Source: Gordonia hydrophobica NBRC 16057
GTDB lineage: Bacteria; Actinomycetota; Actinomycetes; Mycobacteriales; Mycobacteriaceae
Direction: 5' to 3'
NCBI RefSeq assembly: GCF_001592365.1
Contig: NZ_BCWU01000001.1
Location: 124,001 to 188,000, forward strand
Length of the DNA: 64,000 nucleotides
Below the pieces are notes generated by a model, which made no database searches, was not told the origin of the DNA, and saw nothing but the letters and a program-made list of their open reading frames with translations. Positions 43,235 to 52,325 of the stretch are shown one piece after another. A program made the translations under genes and the position numbers. Position 1 is the first letter of the stretch, and every line of letters starts with the position of its first letter.

Positions 43235-43906
43235 ATGACTGAACAGCACACCCGAACCGTCGACACGCTGCGCCGAGCCCTGGGCGCGCCGTCGTCGACC
43301 GTGCGATTGCAGGCGGCGCTCGCTGCCGGGACTGAACCCGACCCGGTCCTCGTCGCCGACTTGCTGGAGCGGTGCCGTCACGAGCCGGACTTCTACGTCC
43401 GCGACATGCTGACCTGGGCGCTGACACGGCACGACGACGCGCTGACGGTGCCCGCACTGCTGGCCGAGCTGGAGTCCCCGATCCCGCAGGCGCGCAGTCA
43501 GGCGCTGCACACCCTGTCGAAGATCGGCGATCCGGCGACCTGGACGCCGACGGCGAACTCGTTGCTCACCGACCCCGACGACGAGGTGGCGCGCAGTGCC
43601 TGGCGCCTGGCGGTGATCGTCGCTGCCGGACCCGCGGTGGCGGAGGTCGCCGCCGCCCTCATCACCCAGTTGGGGCGCGGCGGCATCGATGTCCAGCGCA
43701 GTCTCAGTCGCGCATTCGTCGAGATCGGCGAGACGGCGCTGCCGCTCGTGCGGGCTGCGCAGCGCTCGAACGTCCCCGAGGTGCGTGCCCATGCGCTGGC
43801 GACCGAGGCGTTGATGCACGATCCGGAGTCGAGCTTCGTTGTCGACGTGGACGCTGCGCGCCGAGCCGCTGCGCTCGGACCGGCGGCGCGGCTCGGGACC
43901 CGGTAG
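43235..43906 (+). CDS. HEAT-repeat protein
   Basis: A 223-residue all-helical protein made of HEAT-like helix pairs (for example LVADLLERCRHEPDFYVRDML, then ALTVPALLAELESPIPQARSQAL, then LPLVRAAQRSNVPEVRAHAL). The ribosome site GAGGAGG is excellent. Its repeats resemble those in the C-terminus of the next gene: DMLTWALTRHDDALTVPALLAEL against ALRWAVTRTGDAAVAPLSAAV. It is soluble, with no signal peptide. It is first in a two-gene unit behind a MerR-type promoter and may modulate, or respond to the same ligand as, the MerR-HEAT regulator. Confidence 0.75.
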   Translation: MTEQHTRTVDTLRRALGAPSSTVRLQAALAAGTEPDPVLVADLLERCRHEPDFYVRDMLTWALTRHDDALTVPALLAELESPIPQARSQALHTLSKIGDPATWTPTANSLLTDPDDEVARSAWRLAVIVAAGPAVAEVAAALITQLGRGGIDVQRSLSRAFVEIGETALPLVRAAQRSNVPEVRAHALATEALMHDPESSFVVDVDAARRAAALGPAARLGTR

Positions 43907-43937
43907 AACGAAGGGGCAGACCTGGAAGGGGATGGAC

Positions 43938-44942
43938 GTGCGGATCTCGGAGGTGGCGCGACGTTCGGGAGTGAGCGCGCGCATGCTGCGGCACTATGAC
44001 GAACTCGGGCTCGTCAGCCCGGGCGCTCGGACCTCGGCGGGGTATCGGGTCTACACACCCGCCGAGGTGACACGCATCTTCCATGTGGAGAGTCTGCGTT
44101 CACTCGGATTGTCGTTGCGCGAGGTGGGGCAGGCGCTGGACGATCCCGCGTTCGCGCCCGCTGCGCTCGTCGCCGAACTGAAGCACCGCAGCGCTGAACG
44201 GATCCGCAGCGAGGAGGCACTGCTCGCCAGGTTGGAGCACATCGATGCCACCGCGCCCGACAATTGGGAAGAGGTGCTCGACGCCGTCGCCCTGCTCGCG
44301 GCGCTGTCGTCGCCGACTGCGGGGCAGCGCCAACGCGCCGCGCTCACCTACGAGCAGCGGTCCGCGTCGCCGACGGCGCTCGTCGACTCACTGCTGTGCG
44401 AGTCGGACGTCAATGTCGCAGGTGCACTGCGCTGGGCGGTCACGCGCACGGGCGACGCCGCGGTTGCCCCGCTGTCGGCCGCCGTCGGCAGCGCCGACGT
44501 CGAGCGCCGTCGGCGTGCGGCGTTCGCCCTCGTCGACATTCCCGGTGAGGGCGCCACCGCGGTCTTGATCGAGATGCTGACCGACGGCGATTCGCAGGTG
44601 CGTGCGCTGGTCGCGCTCGAACTCGCCGACCGCGGTCGCGACGAACCGGTCGAGGTTCTGGTGAACCTCGTCGTCGAGGGCGTCCGTGATGTCGACGCAG
44701 CCGATGCGCTCGCGTCGCTCGCCGACCGCGCCGGAGACCCCGACGCGATCGCTCGGCGACTGACGGCTCCACTGGCGTCCGCGTCGCCCGGGCAACGGTG
44801 CCGGATCGCTCAAGCGCTCGGGGATCTGCGGGGCGGCCACGCTCGCGCAGCGCTGGAGGCCTTGACCGCGGACGACGACGAGATGGTGGCCAGGACAGCG
44901 ACCTATCTGACGACGATCCGGCCGGCGCGGCCGCGTCCCTGA
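43938..44942 (+). CDS. MerR family regulator with C-terminal HEAT repeats
   Basis: A 334-residue protein. Residues 1-70 are a MerR DNA-binding domain (ISEVARRSGVSARMLRHYDELGLV, then AGYRVYTPAEV), followed by the usual dimerisation helix (to about 105). Instead of a short metal loop or GyrI-like domain, about 210 residues of HEAT-like helices follow, homologous to the upstream gene. No metal-binding Cys cluster is seen. GTG 43938 is chosen because GGAAGGGG lies 6 bp upstream; ATG 43932 is the alternative. It likely binds the ACCTTC dyad ahead of the operon. Confidence 0.85.
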   Translation: MRISEVARRSGVSARMLRHYDELGLVSPGARTSAGYRVYTPAEVTRIFHVESLRSLGLSLREVGQALDDPAFAPAALVAELKHRSAERIRSEEALLARLEHIDATAPDNWEEVLDAVALLAALSSPTAGQRQRAALTYEQRSASPTALVDSLLCESDVNVAGALRWAVTRTGDAAVAPLSAAVGSADVERRRRAAFALVDIPGEGATAVLIEMLTDGDSQVRALVALELADRGRDEPVEVLVNLVVEGVRDVDAADALASLADRAGDPDAIARRLTAPLASASPGQRCRIAQALGDLRGGHARAALEALTADDDEMVARTATYLTTIRPARPRP

Positions 44943-45016
44943 ACCGAGCGGCGGCTGTCGCCATCACCGCCGACCAGCAGTTCTGCCGGCCGAAGCGGCA
45001 CCGATATCATGGGAGC

Positions 45017-45853
45017 ATGACACAACGGGGACTCCTGCCTGACGGACTTGCGGCGGCGGACATTCGCCTGGTGGTGTCCGATATGGACGGAACTCTGCTC
45101 GACGACGCAGGCCGCGTCCCTGAAGCGTTCTGGCCGCTGCTGGCCGACATGACCGCGCGCGGGATCGCCTTCGTCCCCGCCAGCGGACGGCAGTACTACA
45201 CGCTTGCGGAGATCTTCGCTCCGCATCCGGGCAGCCTCTCGTATATCGCGGAGAACGGCAGCATGGTGATGCACGACGGCGAACTGCTCGCGTCGTCGAA
45301 CATCGACCCGTCGGTCACCGCAGCCGTGGTGGACACCGTTCGCGCCGCTGCTGCCGCCGGCCGCCGGTTGTATCTGATCGTGCACCGGATCGACGGCGCG
45401 TTCATCGAGTCCGAGGACGACCATTTCATCGGGCACGCGCGCCACTACTGCGCGCGCCTGGAACACGTCGCCGATCAGTCGGAGATTCCGGGCGATGCGG
45501 TGAAGCTGGCGATCTTCGACGCCGACGACGCGGAGACGAGCGCCGCGTTGTTCACGTCGATCGTCGGCGACCACAAGATGGCGGTCTCAGGGCATCACTG
45601 GATCGATATCACCGCACCGGGAACCCACAAGGCGACCGGCGTCGCCGCCCTGCAGGAGTTGGTCGGGGCGGGTCCGGAGAACACCGTCGCCTTCGGTGAT
45701 TACCTCAACGATCTCGAGATGCTCGACGCCGCCGAGTGGTCGTTCGCGATGTCGAACGCGCACCCGGAGGTGCTTGAACGCGCGCGCTACCGGGCCCCGA
45801 CGAACTTGGAGGCAGGGGTCGTGGCCGTGCTCGCGCAACTCCTCGAAGAATGA
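45017..45853 (+). CDS. Cof-type HAD-IIB hydrolase
   Basis: A 278-residue haloacid-dehalogenase phosphatase. Motif I is VSDMDGTLLDD (nucleophile Asp near residue 22), motif II is VPASGRQY, motif III the Lys in GTHKATGVAAL, and motif IV GDYLNDLEML. The Cof/YbjI subgroup acts on small sugar phosphates, nucleotides or PLP. ATG 45017 follows GGGAG. It overlaps the next gene as ATGA. Confidence 0.92.
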   Translation: MTQRGLLPDGLAAADIRLVVSDMDGTLLDDAGRVPEAFWPLLADMTARGIAFVPASGRQYYTLAEIFAPHPGSLSYIAENGSMVMHDGELLASSNIDPSVTAAVVDTVRAAAAAGRRLYLIVHRIDGAFIESEDDHFIGHARHYCARLEHVADQSEIPGDAVKLAIFDADDAETSAALFTSIVGDHKMAVSGHHWIDITAPGTHKATGVAALQELVGAGPENTVAFGDYLNDLEMLDAAEWSFAMSNAHPEVLERARYRAPTNLEAGVVAVLAQLLEE

Positions 45854-46569
45854 GGTCGGCGCTGCGCCGCGAGGTAGGGCTCGCGGTCGTCCTCGCCAGT
45901 GTGGCAGGCTATCTCGACGCGGTCGGCTTCCTGGTGCTCGGCGGCCGGTTCGTCTCGTTCATGAGCGGCAACACCACGGAGTTCGCGACCTTCCTGGGTA
46001 CCGGCGATCTGGCCGGGGTGGGGACGGTCGCGGTCCTGCTCGCGATGTTCTTCCTCGGTGTGATGGGCGGCGCGGTGGCCGCGCGGTTCGGTGATCCGCG
46101 CACCACCGTGCTGGTGGTGACGATCGTTCTGCTCGCCATCACCGCGGTGGCGACGAGCATCGTGGATCCGGATCTCGCCGTCATGGTGGGAATGCCGGCC
46201 GCAATGGGCACCATCAACGCGACCTTCCTGAAACAGGGGGAGGTGACGATCGGCCTCACGTACATGACGGGCGCACTGGTGAAGTCCGGACAGCAACTCG
46301 TCGACGCCTTCGCCGGGGGACCCCGCTGGCTGTGGCTGCGAAATCTGGGACTCTGGATGGCGCTCGCCGTCGGCGGCGTGCTCGGCGCCTTCACGCACCG
46401 ACTGACCGGTGTGACCGCCGCGACCTGGATCGCGGTCGGCGTGATCAGCGTCGTCACGGTCGTCGTCGTGGTGGTCCGCAAGCGGGCCGGACGTTTCGGA
46501 TCGCAGCACCACCACTATCGCGAGACGACGGTGATCGGCAACCCCGACGAACCAGAACCGATCTCCTAG
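45850..46569 (+). CDS. DUF1275 (YoaK) family membrane protein
   Basis: A 239-residue protein with about six membrane helices. Family motifs: VAGYLDAVGFLVLGGRFVSFMSGNTT, then FLGVMGGA and AAAMGTINATF-like MGMPAAMGTINATFLKQG. A His-rich tail (HHHYRE) follows the last helix. It begins within the last four bases of the HAD gene, so both are co-expressed. The function of DUF1275 proteins is not known. Confidence 0.9.
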   Translation: MRSALRREVGLAVVLASVAGYLDAVGFLVLGGRFVSFMSGNTTEFATFLGTGDLAGVGTVAVLLAMFFLGVMGGAVAARFGDPRTTVLVVTIVLLAITAVATSIVDPDLAVMVGMPAAMGTINATFLKQGEVTIGLTYMTGALVKSGQQLVDAFAGGPRWLWLRNLGLWMALAVGGVLGAFTHRLTGVTAATWIAVGVISVVTVVVVVVRKRAGRFGSQHHHYRETTVIGNPDEPEPIS

Positions 46570-46591
46570 GATTGACCAGACACGCCCTAGC

Positions 46592-47560
46592 ATGAAGGAC
46601 ATGCCAACGGACTCCGCAGATCTCGCCGCACGACTCCTCGAGGCCCACATCGATTTCGAGCGTCGTCGGCTGACCGATCCGGCGGCCTTCAACGCGCTGG
46701 TCCAGGAAGAGATCGACGCCTTCCTGGCCGTGGCCGACGATCTGCCGCTGGAGGTCGCCGTCTCCCGGGATCTCGTGAAAGCAGTGGCCCGCAAGTACAC
46801 GGTCGCCTTCCCCGTCGAAGGGGCGATTCCCGAGTTGGTGGGAACGGTCGCCGCGCGGTTGTACGCCTACTCAGTCGCGCATGACACCACGCTCCCGGAC
46901 GTCCTCGACCGCCGACGGTTCGAGGAATTGGCGACCGGAGTCGCCGACCTGGGACTGTCACGCCGCGTGGTGCAGCGGGTGCTGAGCAGTCCCGCCACCG
47001 AGGACGCGTGCGTCGAGGCGGTGCAGCGCGCCGTCGACTCGTCGCGACTTCCGGAGCGCGCAGCGAAAGTCGTGGACACGGTGGTCGAGCACATCGCTCG
47101 CCGCGGAGCCCAGCGCGTCCTCGCAGCCAACCGCGTCGAGGCCGATCACCTGGTGCTCGACGCCGCGCGCGAAGTCTGGCTCGCCGGCGCCGACCAACCG
47201 GTCCGCGCCGTTCTCAGCGACGCCGACGTGGAGGACACGGTCGTGCTCGCGTTCGAGTTCTGGCGCAGCTTCCGCGAGACGACCTTCTTCCAAGGCCTGC
47301 TCGACGAGGGCGTCGACGAGGTCTTCAACGCGTACGGCGACACTCCGCTGGCAGAGCTGCTCGACGAACTCGGCCTCGGGCGGGAGGACCTCGTCGAAGA
47401 GGCGATGCGCTTCGGTCCGCCGGTGCTCGAACAACTCGACGCCGACGGCGTCATCGAGCAGGCGCTGCGGCGTCGTCTGGAGCCCTTCTACCGCTCTGCC
47501 GACTTCGCCGCGACCGTAGGCGAGTCTGCACTCCGCGAGCGGAGCAACGGGGATCGATAG
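46592..47560 (+). CDS. Hypothetical helical protein
   Basis: A 322-residue soluble protein, strongly helical and rich in Ala, Glu, Asp and Arg. Notable stretches are DFERRRLTDPAAFNALVQEEIDAF, RAAKVVDTVVEHIARRGAQRVL and LAELLDELGLGREDLVEEAM. No motif, signal or membrane helix is seen and I do not recognise a family. Codon pattern and length support a real gene. It stops 24 bp before the convergent ABC ATPase gene. Confidence 0.65.
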   Translation: MKDMPTDSADLAARLLEAHIDFERRRLTDPAAFNALVQEEIDAFLAVADDLPLEVAVSRDLVKAVARKYTVAFPVEGAIPELVGTVAARLYAYSVAHDTTLPDVLDRRRFEELATGVADLGLSRRVVQRVLSSPATEDACVEAVQRAVDSSRLPERAAKVVDTVVEHIARRGAQRVLAANRVEADHLVLDAAREVWLAGADQPVRAVLSDADVEDTVVLAFEFWRSFRETTFFQGLLDEGVDEVFNAYGDTPLAELLDELGLGREDLVEEAMRFGPPVLEQLDADGVIEQALRRRLEPFYRSADFAATVGESALRERSNGDR

Positions 47561-47583
47561 CAGTCCCTTCCGAGACCGTCGAG

Positions 47584-48351
47584 TCAGAGCACTTGCGAGA
47601 GAAAGGTTTTCAGCCGGTCGCTCTTGGCGTCGGTGAAGATCTGCTCGGGGGATCCGGTCTCGACCACCACCCCCTCGTCCATGAACAGCACGGTGTCGGC
47701 GACGTCGCGGGCATAGCCCATCTCGTGCGTCACCACGACCATGGTCATGCCCTCCTGCGAGAGTTCGGTCATCAGGGCGAGCACGCCCTTGACGAGCTCC
47801 GGGTCCAGCGCGCTGGTGGCTTCGTCGAAGAACATCACCTGCGGCTTCATCGCCAGCGCACGGGCGATGGCGACGCGTTGCTGCTGACCGCCCGACAGCG
47901 TCGACGGGCGGTCGTCGGCCTTGTGCGCCAGTCCGACGGCCTCGAGTTGTTCGACGGCCACGGCGCGCGACTCGTCCTTGGAGAGCCCGAGCAGCTTGCG
48001 CGGCCCCAGTGCCACATTGTCGGCCACCGTCTTGTGGGGAAACAGATTGAACTGTTGAAAGACCATGCCGATGCGACGCCGGAGCTCGTCGGGATTGTCC
48101 TTCAGGACGCTCCGACCGTTGAGGAGGATGTCGCCCTGCTGCGGCTCGTGCAGCCGGTTGAGGACCCGCAGCAGAGTGGACTTTCCGGAACCGGACGGAC
48201 CGATGACGGTGGTCGTGGTCCCCGCCTCCACGTGGATGTCGACGCCGCGCAGCACCTGATTGTCGCCGAACGACAGATGCAGGTTCTGACCGGTCAGCGA
48301 CACCGCTTCGTCGGAGTCGGCAAGATGGTGCGTGCTCGTCACGGTGCTCAC
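47584..48351 (-). CDS. glnQ: Polar amino acid ABC transporter ATP-binding protein
   Basis: A 255-residue ATPase of the polar-amino-acid uptake type (GlnQ/HisP). Walker A is GPSGSGKST, the Q loop is [15 protein letters not shown], the signature is [15 protein letters not shown] and Walker B is [14 protein letters not shown]. It starts at GTG 48351, overlapping the permease fusion by 4 bp. Together they should import glutamine, glutamate or a related amino acid. Substrate by family only. Confidence 0.93.
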   Translation of the reverse strand: MSTVTSTHHLADSDEAVSLTGQNLHLSFGDNQVLRGVDIHVEAGTTTTVIGPSGSGKSTLLRVLNRLHEPQQGDILLNGRSVLKDNPDELRRRIGMVFQQFNLFPHKTVADNVALGPRKLLGLSKDESRAVAVEQLEAVGLAHKADDRPSTLSGGQQQRVAIARALAMKPQVMFFDEATSALDPELVKGVLALMTELSQEGMTMVVVTHEMGYARDVADTVLFMDEGVVVETGSPEQIFTDAKSDRLKTFLSQVL

Positions 48352-50099
48352 GCCTTTCCGGTGCGGAGTCGATTGTCGATGTAATTGACCAGGTGCGTCA
48401 GCGGCACAGTCATCAGCAGGTACAACAGACCCGCAGCCAGCAGCGGTGTCAGGTTGCCGCCGTTGGCGTTGAAGTCCTTACCGACCGCGAAGAGGTCGCG
48501 CTGCAACAGCGTCAGGCCGAGGAAGTAGATCAGCGAGGAGTCTTTGATCAGCACGATGAACTGGTTCATCAGCGCGGGCAGGACGCGTCGTACGCCCTGC
48601 GGAACCACTACGAGGGACATCGAGCTGCGGTACGAGAAGCCGAGGGCGCGGGCCGCCTCCATCTGACCGGACTCGACGCTCTGGATGCCGGATCGGAAGA
48701 TCTCACCGATGTAGGCCGCTGCCAACAGGCCCAGTGCGATGGAACCGAGCCAGAACGGATTGCCGCCGGTGATGTCCTTGACGATCGGTCCGAAGCCGAG
48801 GCCCACCATGAGGATTACGACGACGGCGGGCAGTCCACGGAAGATGTCGGTGTAGACGCGGGCGGGCCAGCGCAGCCACCGCGATCGGGAGATGCCCGCA
48901 ACCGCCAGCAGCATGCCGAGCACAGTGCCGATGATGCCGGAGGTGACGGCGATCTTGAGCGTGTTCGGCAGACCGGTCTTGAACAGTTCGGGCAGCGCCT
49001 TGCGGAACTGCTCGCCGCTGAAGAAGGTCTCGCGAAGCTGGGTCAACGTGCTCTTCGGCGCCGCGTCGGCAGCGTTCTCGTGCGGTTTGTCGGCGTTGCG
49101 CTGGGCGATCGCCTCGAAATCGGGAAGGTCGGGCGCGGGTGCCGACTTGGAGCCGGGCTTCCAGCCGTCCGGCAGCGGTCGCGGCGCCCAGTCGCTGTAG
49201 AGACGGGCCCAGGTCCCGTCGGCGATGATCGCGTCCAGCCCGCTGTTGAGCGCGTCGGCGAGCGCGCGGTTGTTCTTCGCGACGGCCCACGCGGTGAAGT
49301 TGTTGATGCTGAACGTGTTCTCGAGGATCTCGATGCCGTCAGACGCTTGGACCGTGCCCTCGGCCTGCTGGCTCGGCGCCACCCAGGCGTCGATCTGACC
49401 GGACTTCAGATTCGCGTACGCGGTCGCGTAGTCCGGGAACTTCACCGGGGTCAGGTGCAGCGTGTTGACCACGTAATCGTCCTGCACGGTGCCCTGCACC
49501 ACGCCGATGCGGGTGCCGGCGTTGAGGTCGTCGAAGCTGCGGACCTTGCCATTCGCCGGGCCGGCGAGGGCGAAGTACCCGAAGTCGTAGCCGTTGGTGA
49601 AATCGACGGTCTGCCTGCGTTCGTCGGTGGTGGTGATCGACGACGAGCCCACGTCGAAGCGGTGGCTGGCAACCTGCGCGAGGAGGCTCGAGAACTCTGT
49701 TCCGACGAACTCGACCTTGAGCCCGAGCTTGTCGGCGATCGCTCTGAGCATCTCGTTGTCCATGCCGGTGAACTGTTGCTTGGAGTTCACGCAGATGCTC
49801 GGCGGCGCGTCGGACAGTGTGCCGACGACGATTGTGTTCGGCTTGATCAGATTGAGCGCGGAGACGTCGATCTGGTCCAGCGGCGTGACGTCTTGCGTGG
49901 TGAACCGGTCCGGCGCCTGCGTGGCGGCGCTCGCGAGGTTCGTCGGAGCCGTCGATGCGCTGTCGACACCGGGGGGAGCGCAGAGGCCGGTGTCGTCGTC
50001 AGACGACGACGAGGCCGAACACGATGCGAGCAGCGCCACGAGGACGGCGACCACCAGCAACGGCAGCCACCGTCGGCGGGCCGCGGAAAGCAGAGTCAT
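48348..50099 (-). CDS. Fused amino-acid-binding lipoprotein and ABC permease
   Basis: A 583-residue fusion. The signal peptide ends in a lipobox (LLASC), so the N-terminus is lipid-anchored outside the cell. Residues about 75-305 are a solute-binding domain of family 3 ([43 protein letters not shown]). Residues about 370-575 form the permease with five helices and the EAA-like loop [18 protein letters not shown]. Binding-protein/permease fusions of this kind are known in actinobacteria and firmicutes. It works with the adjacent ATPase. Confidence 0.92.
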   Translation of the reverse strand: MTLLSAARRRWLPLLVVAVLVALLASCSASSSSDDDTGLCAPPGVDSASTAPTNLASAATQAPDRFTTQDVTPLDQIDVSALNLIKPNTIVVGTLSDAPPSICVNSKQQFTGMDNEMLRAIADKLGLKVEFVGTEFSSLLAQVASHRFDVGSSSITTTDERRQTVDFTNGYDFGYFALAGPANGKVRSFDDLNAGTRIGVVQGTVQDDYVVNTLHLTPVKFPDYATAYANLKSGQIDAWVAPSQQAEGTVQASDGIEILENTFSINNFTAWAVAKNNRALADALNSGLDAIIADGTWARLYSDWAPRPLPDGWKPGSKSAPAPDLPDFEAIAQRNADKPHENAADAAPKSTLTQLRETFFSGEQFRKALPELFKTGLPNTLKIAVTSGIIGTVLGMLLAVAGISRSRWLRWPARVYTDIFRGLPAVVVILMVGLGFGPIVKDITGGNPFWLGSIALGLLAAAYIGEIFRSGIQSVESGQMEAARALGFSYRSSMSLVVVPQGVRRVLPALMNQFIVLIKDSSLIYFLGLTLLQRDLFAVGKDFNANGGNLTPLLAAGLLYLLMTVPLTHLVNYIDNRLRTGKA

Positions 50100-50197
50100 G
50101 GTTCGTCACAGTAATCTGCCCGATCCCGGATTCCGCAATTAAAACCACAATGAGGCGAAAGCGATATGTCGCGATTTCGGCGAATCGCCGGAAATGT

Positions 50198-50229
50198 AGT
50201 ACGCCCCGACGGGGACGTCGGGGCGTACT
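50198..50229 (-). terminator. Terminator after lsr2
   Basis: A 14-bp perfect stem (AGTACGCCCCGACG with its complement) around a 4-nt loop, 22 bp after the lsr2 stop. A weaker dyad lies just beyond at about 50176-50192. Confidence 0.85.
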
Positions 50230-50250
50230 GCTATTGGAAATTCGCGTTGA

Positions 50251-50586
50251 TCAGTGTGCGGCTTCGTATGCGGCCACGATGTCCGCAGGAATGCGACCGC
50301 GATCACTGACGGTGTAGCCGTTTTCCGTCGCCCACTGGCGCACGGTGCGCGTGTTCGGAGCGGTGCGAGCCGTCGGAGTCGCTCGACGACCGGTGGTGGC
50401 ACGGCCGCCGCTGTTCCGCGATGCGGCGACGTACGTCGCGACATGATTGCGAAACTCTTCTGCGTGTTCGGGTGAGGTGTCGAACTCGTAGTTCTTGCCG
50501 TCAAGACTCCATCGGACGGTTTCGTACTCGTCGAGTTCGGCGCCGTCGATATCGTCGACGATCTGGATGATGGTCTTCTTTGCCAT
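50251..50586 (-). CDS. lsr2: Lsr2 nucleoid-associated protein
   Basis: A 111-residue xenogeneic silencer that binds AT-rich DNA and bridges it. The N-terminal dimer domain is intact (KKTIIQIVDDIDGAELDEYETV, RWSLDGKNYEFDTS), followed by a basic linker and the DNA-binding end with the RGR minor-groove hook (SDRGRIPADIV). It is a single gene with its own terminator. Its presence fits a mycolate actinobacterium and suggests AT-rich accessory DNA in the genome is silenced by it. Confidence 0.97.
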   Translation of the reverse strand: MAKKTIIQIVDDIDGAELDEYETVRWSLDGKNYEFDTSPEHAEEFRNHVATYVAASRNSGGRATTGRRATPTARTAPNTRTVRQWATENGYTVSDRGRIPADIVAAYEAAH

Positions 50587-50695
50587 GTAGACGGGTCCTC
50601 TTCAGTGATTCGAATGCGGAGATGGAGTATTCCGTGCCGCCTTTCCCGTCATTTTCGGGAAAGGAAGTCTGCTTTCTCGGTTAGCGTACACGTAA

Positions 50696-51466
50696 TTAGT
50701 CAGTGGGAACCACTGGTGACGACTGTGTTGTCTCCAGTGTCGACGGCGGGATGTCGGTGCTCAATGCGAGGAGCGCGCTCGGTGCGCGGTCTCCGGCTCT
50801 TATCGACATGTATCCGGCGGCCGTGATTGCGAATCCCGTGCCGGAACTCGACTCGACGCAGTAGAGGTCGTCGTTGTTCGCCAGGCAAGCGAATCTATCG
50901 ATGGTGAGCGATTCTCCGGACGAGAGAATACGTGATCGGAACAACACCGGATAGCTATTCGCGCACGCACCCTCCGTGGGACCGTTGGCATCCAGGATCA
51001 CGAAGTCCGGTTTCCACTCACACTCACCGCCGTCACGTGACGAAGGCTTCGCGCCTTTCACGTTGGTGCCGACGCAGGCGAGTGCGTCGGCACCGTTATT
51101 TCCGGTCGAGCACCGGACGCTGCGGTCTTCGGTCGAGAAATGATATCCGGAGACGTCGGCGAGTTCACCGGCGGCGGCGGTCGACCCGATCTGATAGCGA
51201 GAATTGCTCGCACGCGGCGCCGCTTTGATGACCCGCTCGTAACTCCACGGAGACAAGGTCTCGTCTCCACCGCCGAAAGTGCGCGACGCCGTCGTCGGGG
51301 CCAGTGAGGAGGAGGGGGATTCGGTCATTGGCGCATCGGTGCCCGGGATGACGATCTCGCTCGGCGGAGAGTCGATGCTCAGCGCACTGCACGAGGACAC
51401 TGCGAGCGCGGCTGCGCCGACCAGACCGATGAGGATGGTGCGCTGGCGCGATCCGTACCCTTGCAC
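50696..51466 (-). CDS. Putative lipoprotein of unknown function
   Basis: A 256-residue exported protein. A signal peptide ([18 protein letters not shown]) ends in a plausible lipobox, with Cys near residue 26. The mature part has a Ser/Pro/Thr-rich lead, then a domain with six or more Cys residues ([47 protein letters not shown]) that could form disulfides. Start is GTG 51466, with GGGAG 7 bp upstream; that ribosome site lies within the divergent sulfurtransferase coding region, one base separating the two start codons. No family recognised. Confidence 0.7.
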   Translation of the reverse strand: MQGYGSRQRTILIGLVGAAALAVSSCSALSIDSPPSEIVIPGTDAPMTESPSSSLAPTTASRTFGGGDETLSPWSYERVIKAAPRASNSRYQIGSTAAAGELADVSGYHFSTEDRSVRCSTGNNGADALACVGTNVKGAKPSSRDGGECEWKPDFVILDANGPTEGACANSYPVLFRSRILSSGESLTIDRFACLANNDDLYCVESSSGTGFAITAAGYMSIRAGDRAPSALLALSTDIPPSTLETTQSSPVVPTD

Positions 51467-51467
51467 T

Positions 51468-52325
51468 GTGGCCACTCCCAAGATCGTTCTGTTCTATGTC
51501 TTCGCCCCGCTGCCGGATCCAGAGGCGATCAGACTGTGGCAGCAGAGCGTCTGCGAGTCCGCCGGACTGCGCGGCAGGATCATCGTGTCATCCCACGGCA
51601 TCAATGCAACAGTCGGTGGCGATATTCGTGACGTCAAAAAGTATGTCCGTGCCACGAAGAGTTATCCAGCGTTCGCCGATGCCGATATCAAATGGTCAGA
51701 CGGTACCGGCGACGACTTTCCGCGGTTGAGTGTCAAAGTCCGTCCGGAGATCGTCACATTCGGTGCGGCGGACGAACTGCGCGTGGAAGCGGGCGGAGTG
51801 GTCGGCGGCGGTCGGCGCCTGGCACCGGAAGAACTGCATGCCTTGGTGGCGGAGCGGGGCGACGACGTGGTCTTTCTCGACGGTCGAAATCGGATCGAAG
51901 CGCAGATCGGACGATTCAAGGATGCGATTGTTCCGGATGTCGAGACCACGCGGGACTTCATCCCACTGCTGGAGAACGGCGATTTCGATCATCTCAAAGG
52001 ACGCCCGATCGTCACGTACTGTACCGGCGGTGTTCGGTGCGAGGTGTTGAGTGCATTGATGACGGCCCGTGGATTCGATGAGGTGTACCAACTCGACGGC
52101 GGCATTGTCCGATATGGCGAGAAGTATGGTGACCGGGGCCTCTGGGAGGGATCGCTGTACGTGTTCGACAGCCGAATGAAAGTCGACTTCAGTGATGCCG
52201 CAGCAGTGATCGGTCGATGTGTCCGGTGCGCAATGCCGACCAGTGAAGTAGTCAACTATCCCGACGGAGACGGGCGTGATCTCGCCGTGCTGTGCGTCGA
52301 ATGTCAGGCAGAGGTGTCCGGATGA
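51468..52325 (+). CDS. trhO: tRNA uridine hydroxylase / rhodanese-like protein (TrhO)
   Basis: A 285-residue member of the UPF0176/YceA (TrhO) family that makes 5-hydroxyuridine at the wobble base of certain tRNAs. The N-terminal ferredoxin-like domain ([30 protein letters not shown]) is followed by a rhodanese domain with catalytic Cys185 in YCTGGVRCE. Two CxxC pairs close the protein ([14 protein letters not shown]) and may bind zinc. GTG 51468 probably starts a leaderless transcript after TACCCT (51456-51461). It overlaps the CobW gene as ATGA. Confidence 0.9.
   Translation: MATPKIVLFYVFAPLPDPEAIRLWQQSVCESAGLRGRIIVSSHGINATVGGDIRDVKKYVRATKSYPAFADADIKWSDGTGDDFPRLSVKVRPEIVTFGAADELRVEAGGVVGGGRRLAPEELHALVAERGDDVVFLDGRNRIEAQIGRFKDAIVPDVETTRDFIPLLENGDFDHLKGRPIVTYCTGGVRCEVLSALMTARGFDEVYQLDGGIVRYGEKYGDRGLWEGSLYVFDSRMKVDFSDAAAVIGRCVRCAMPTSEVVNYPDGDGRDLAVLCVECQAEVSG

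Noticed and set aside
42272-43984. 570-codon open frame opposite the ECF41 and HEAT genes
   Set aside because: His/Arg/Gln-rich antisense artefact spanning two real genes.
48393-50114. 573-codon open frame opposite the ABC binding-protein/permease fusion
   Set aside because: Low-complexity Arg/Asp/Glu/Gly composition and full overlap with a well-supported gene.
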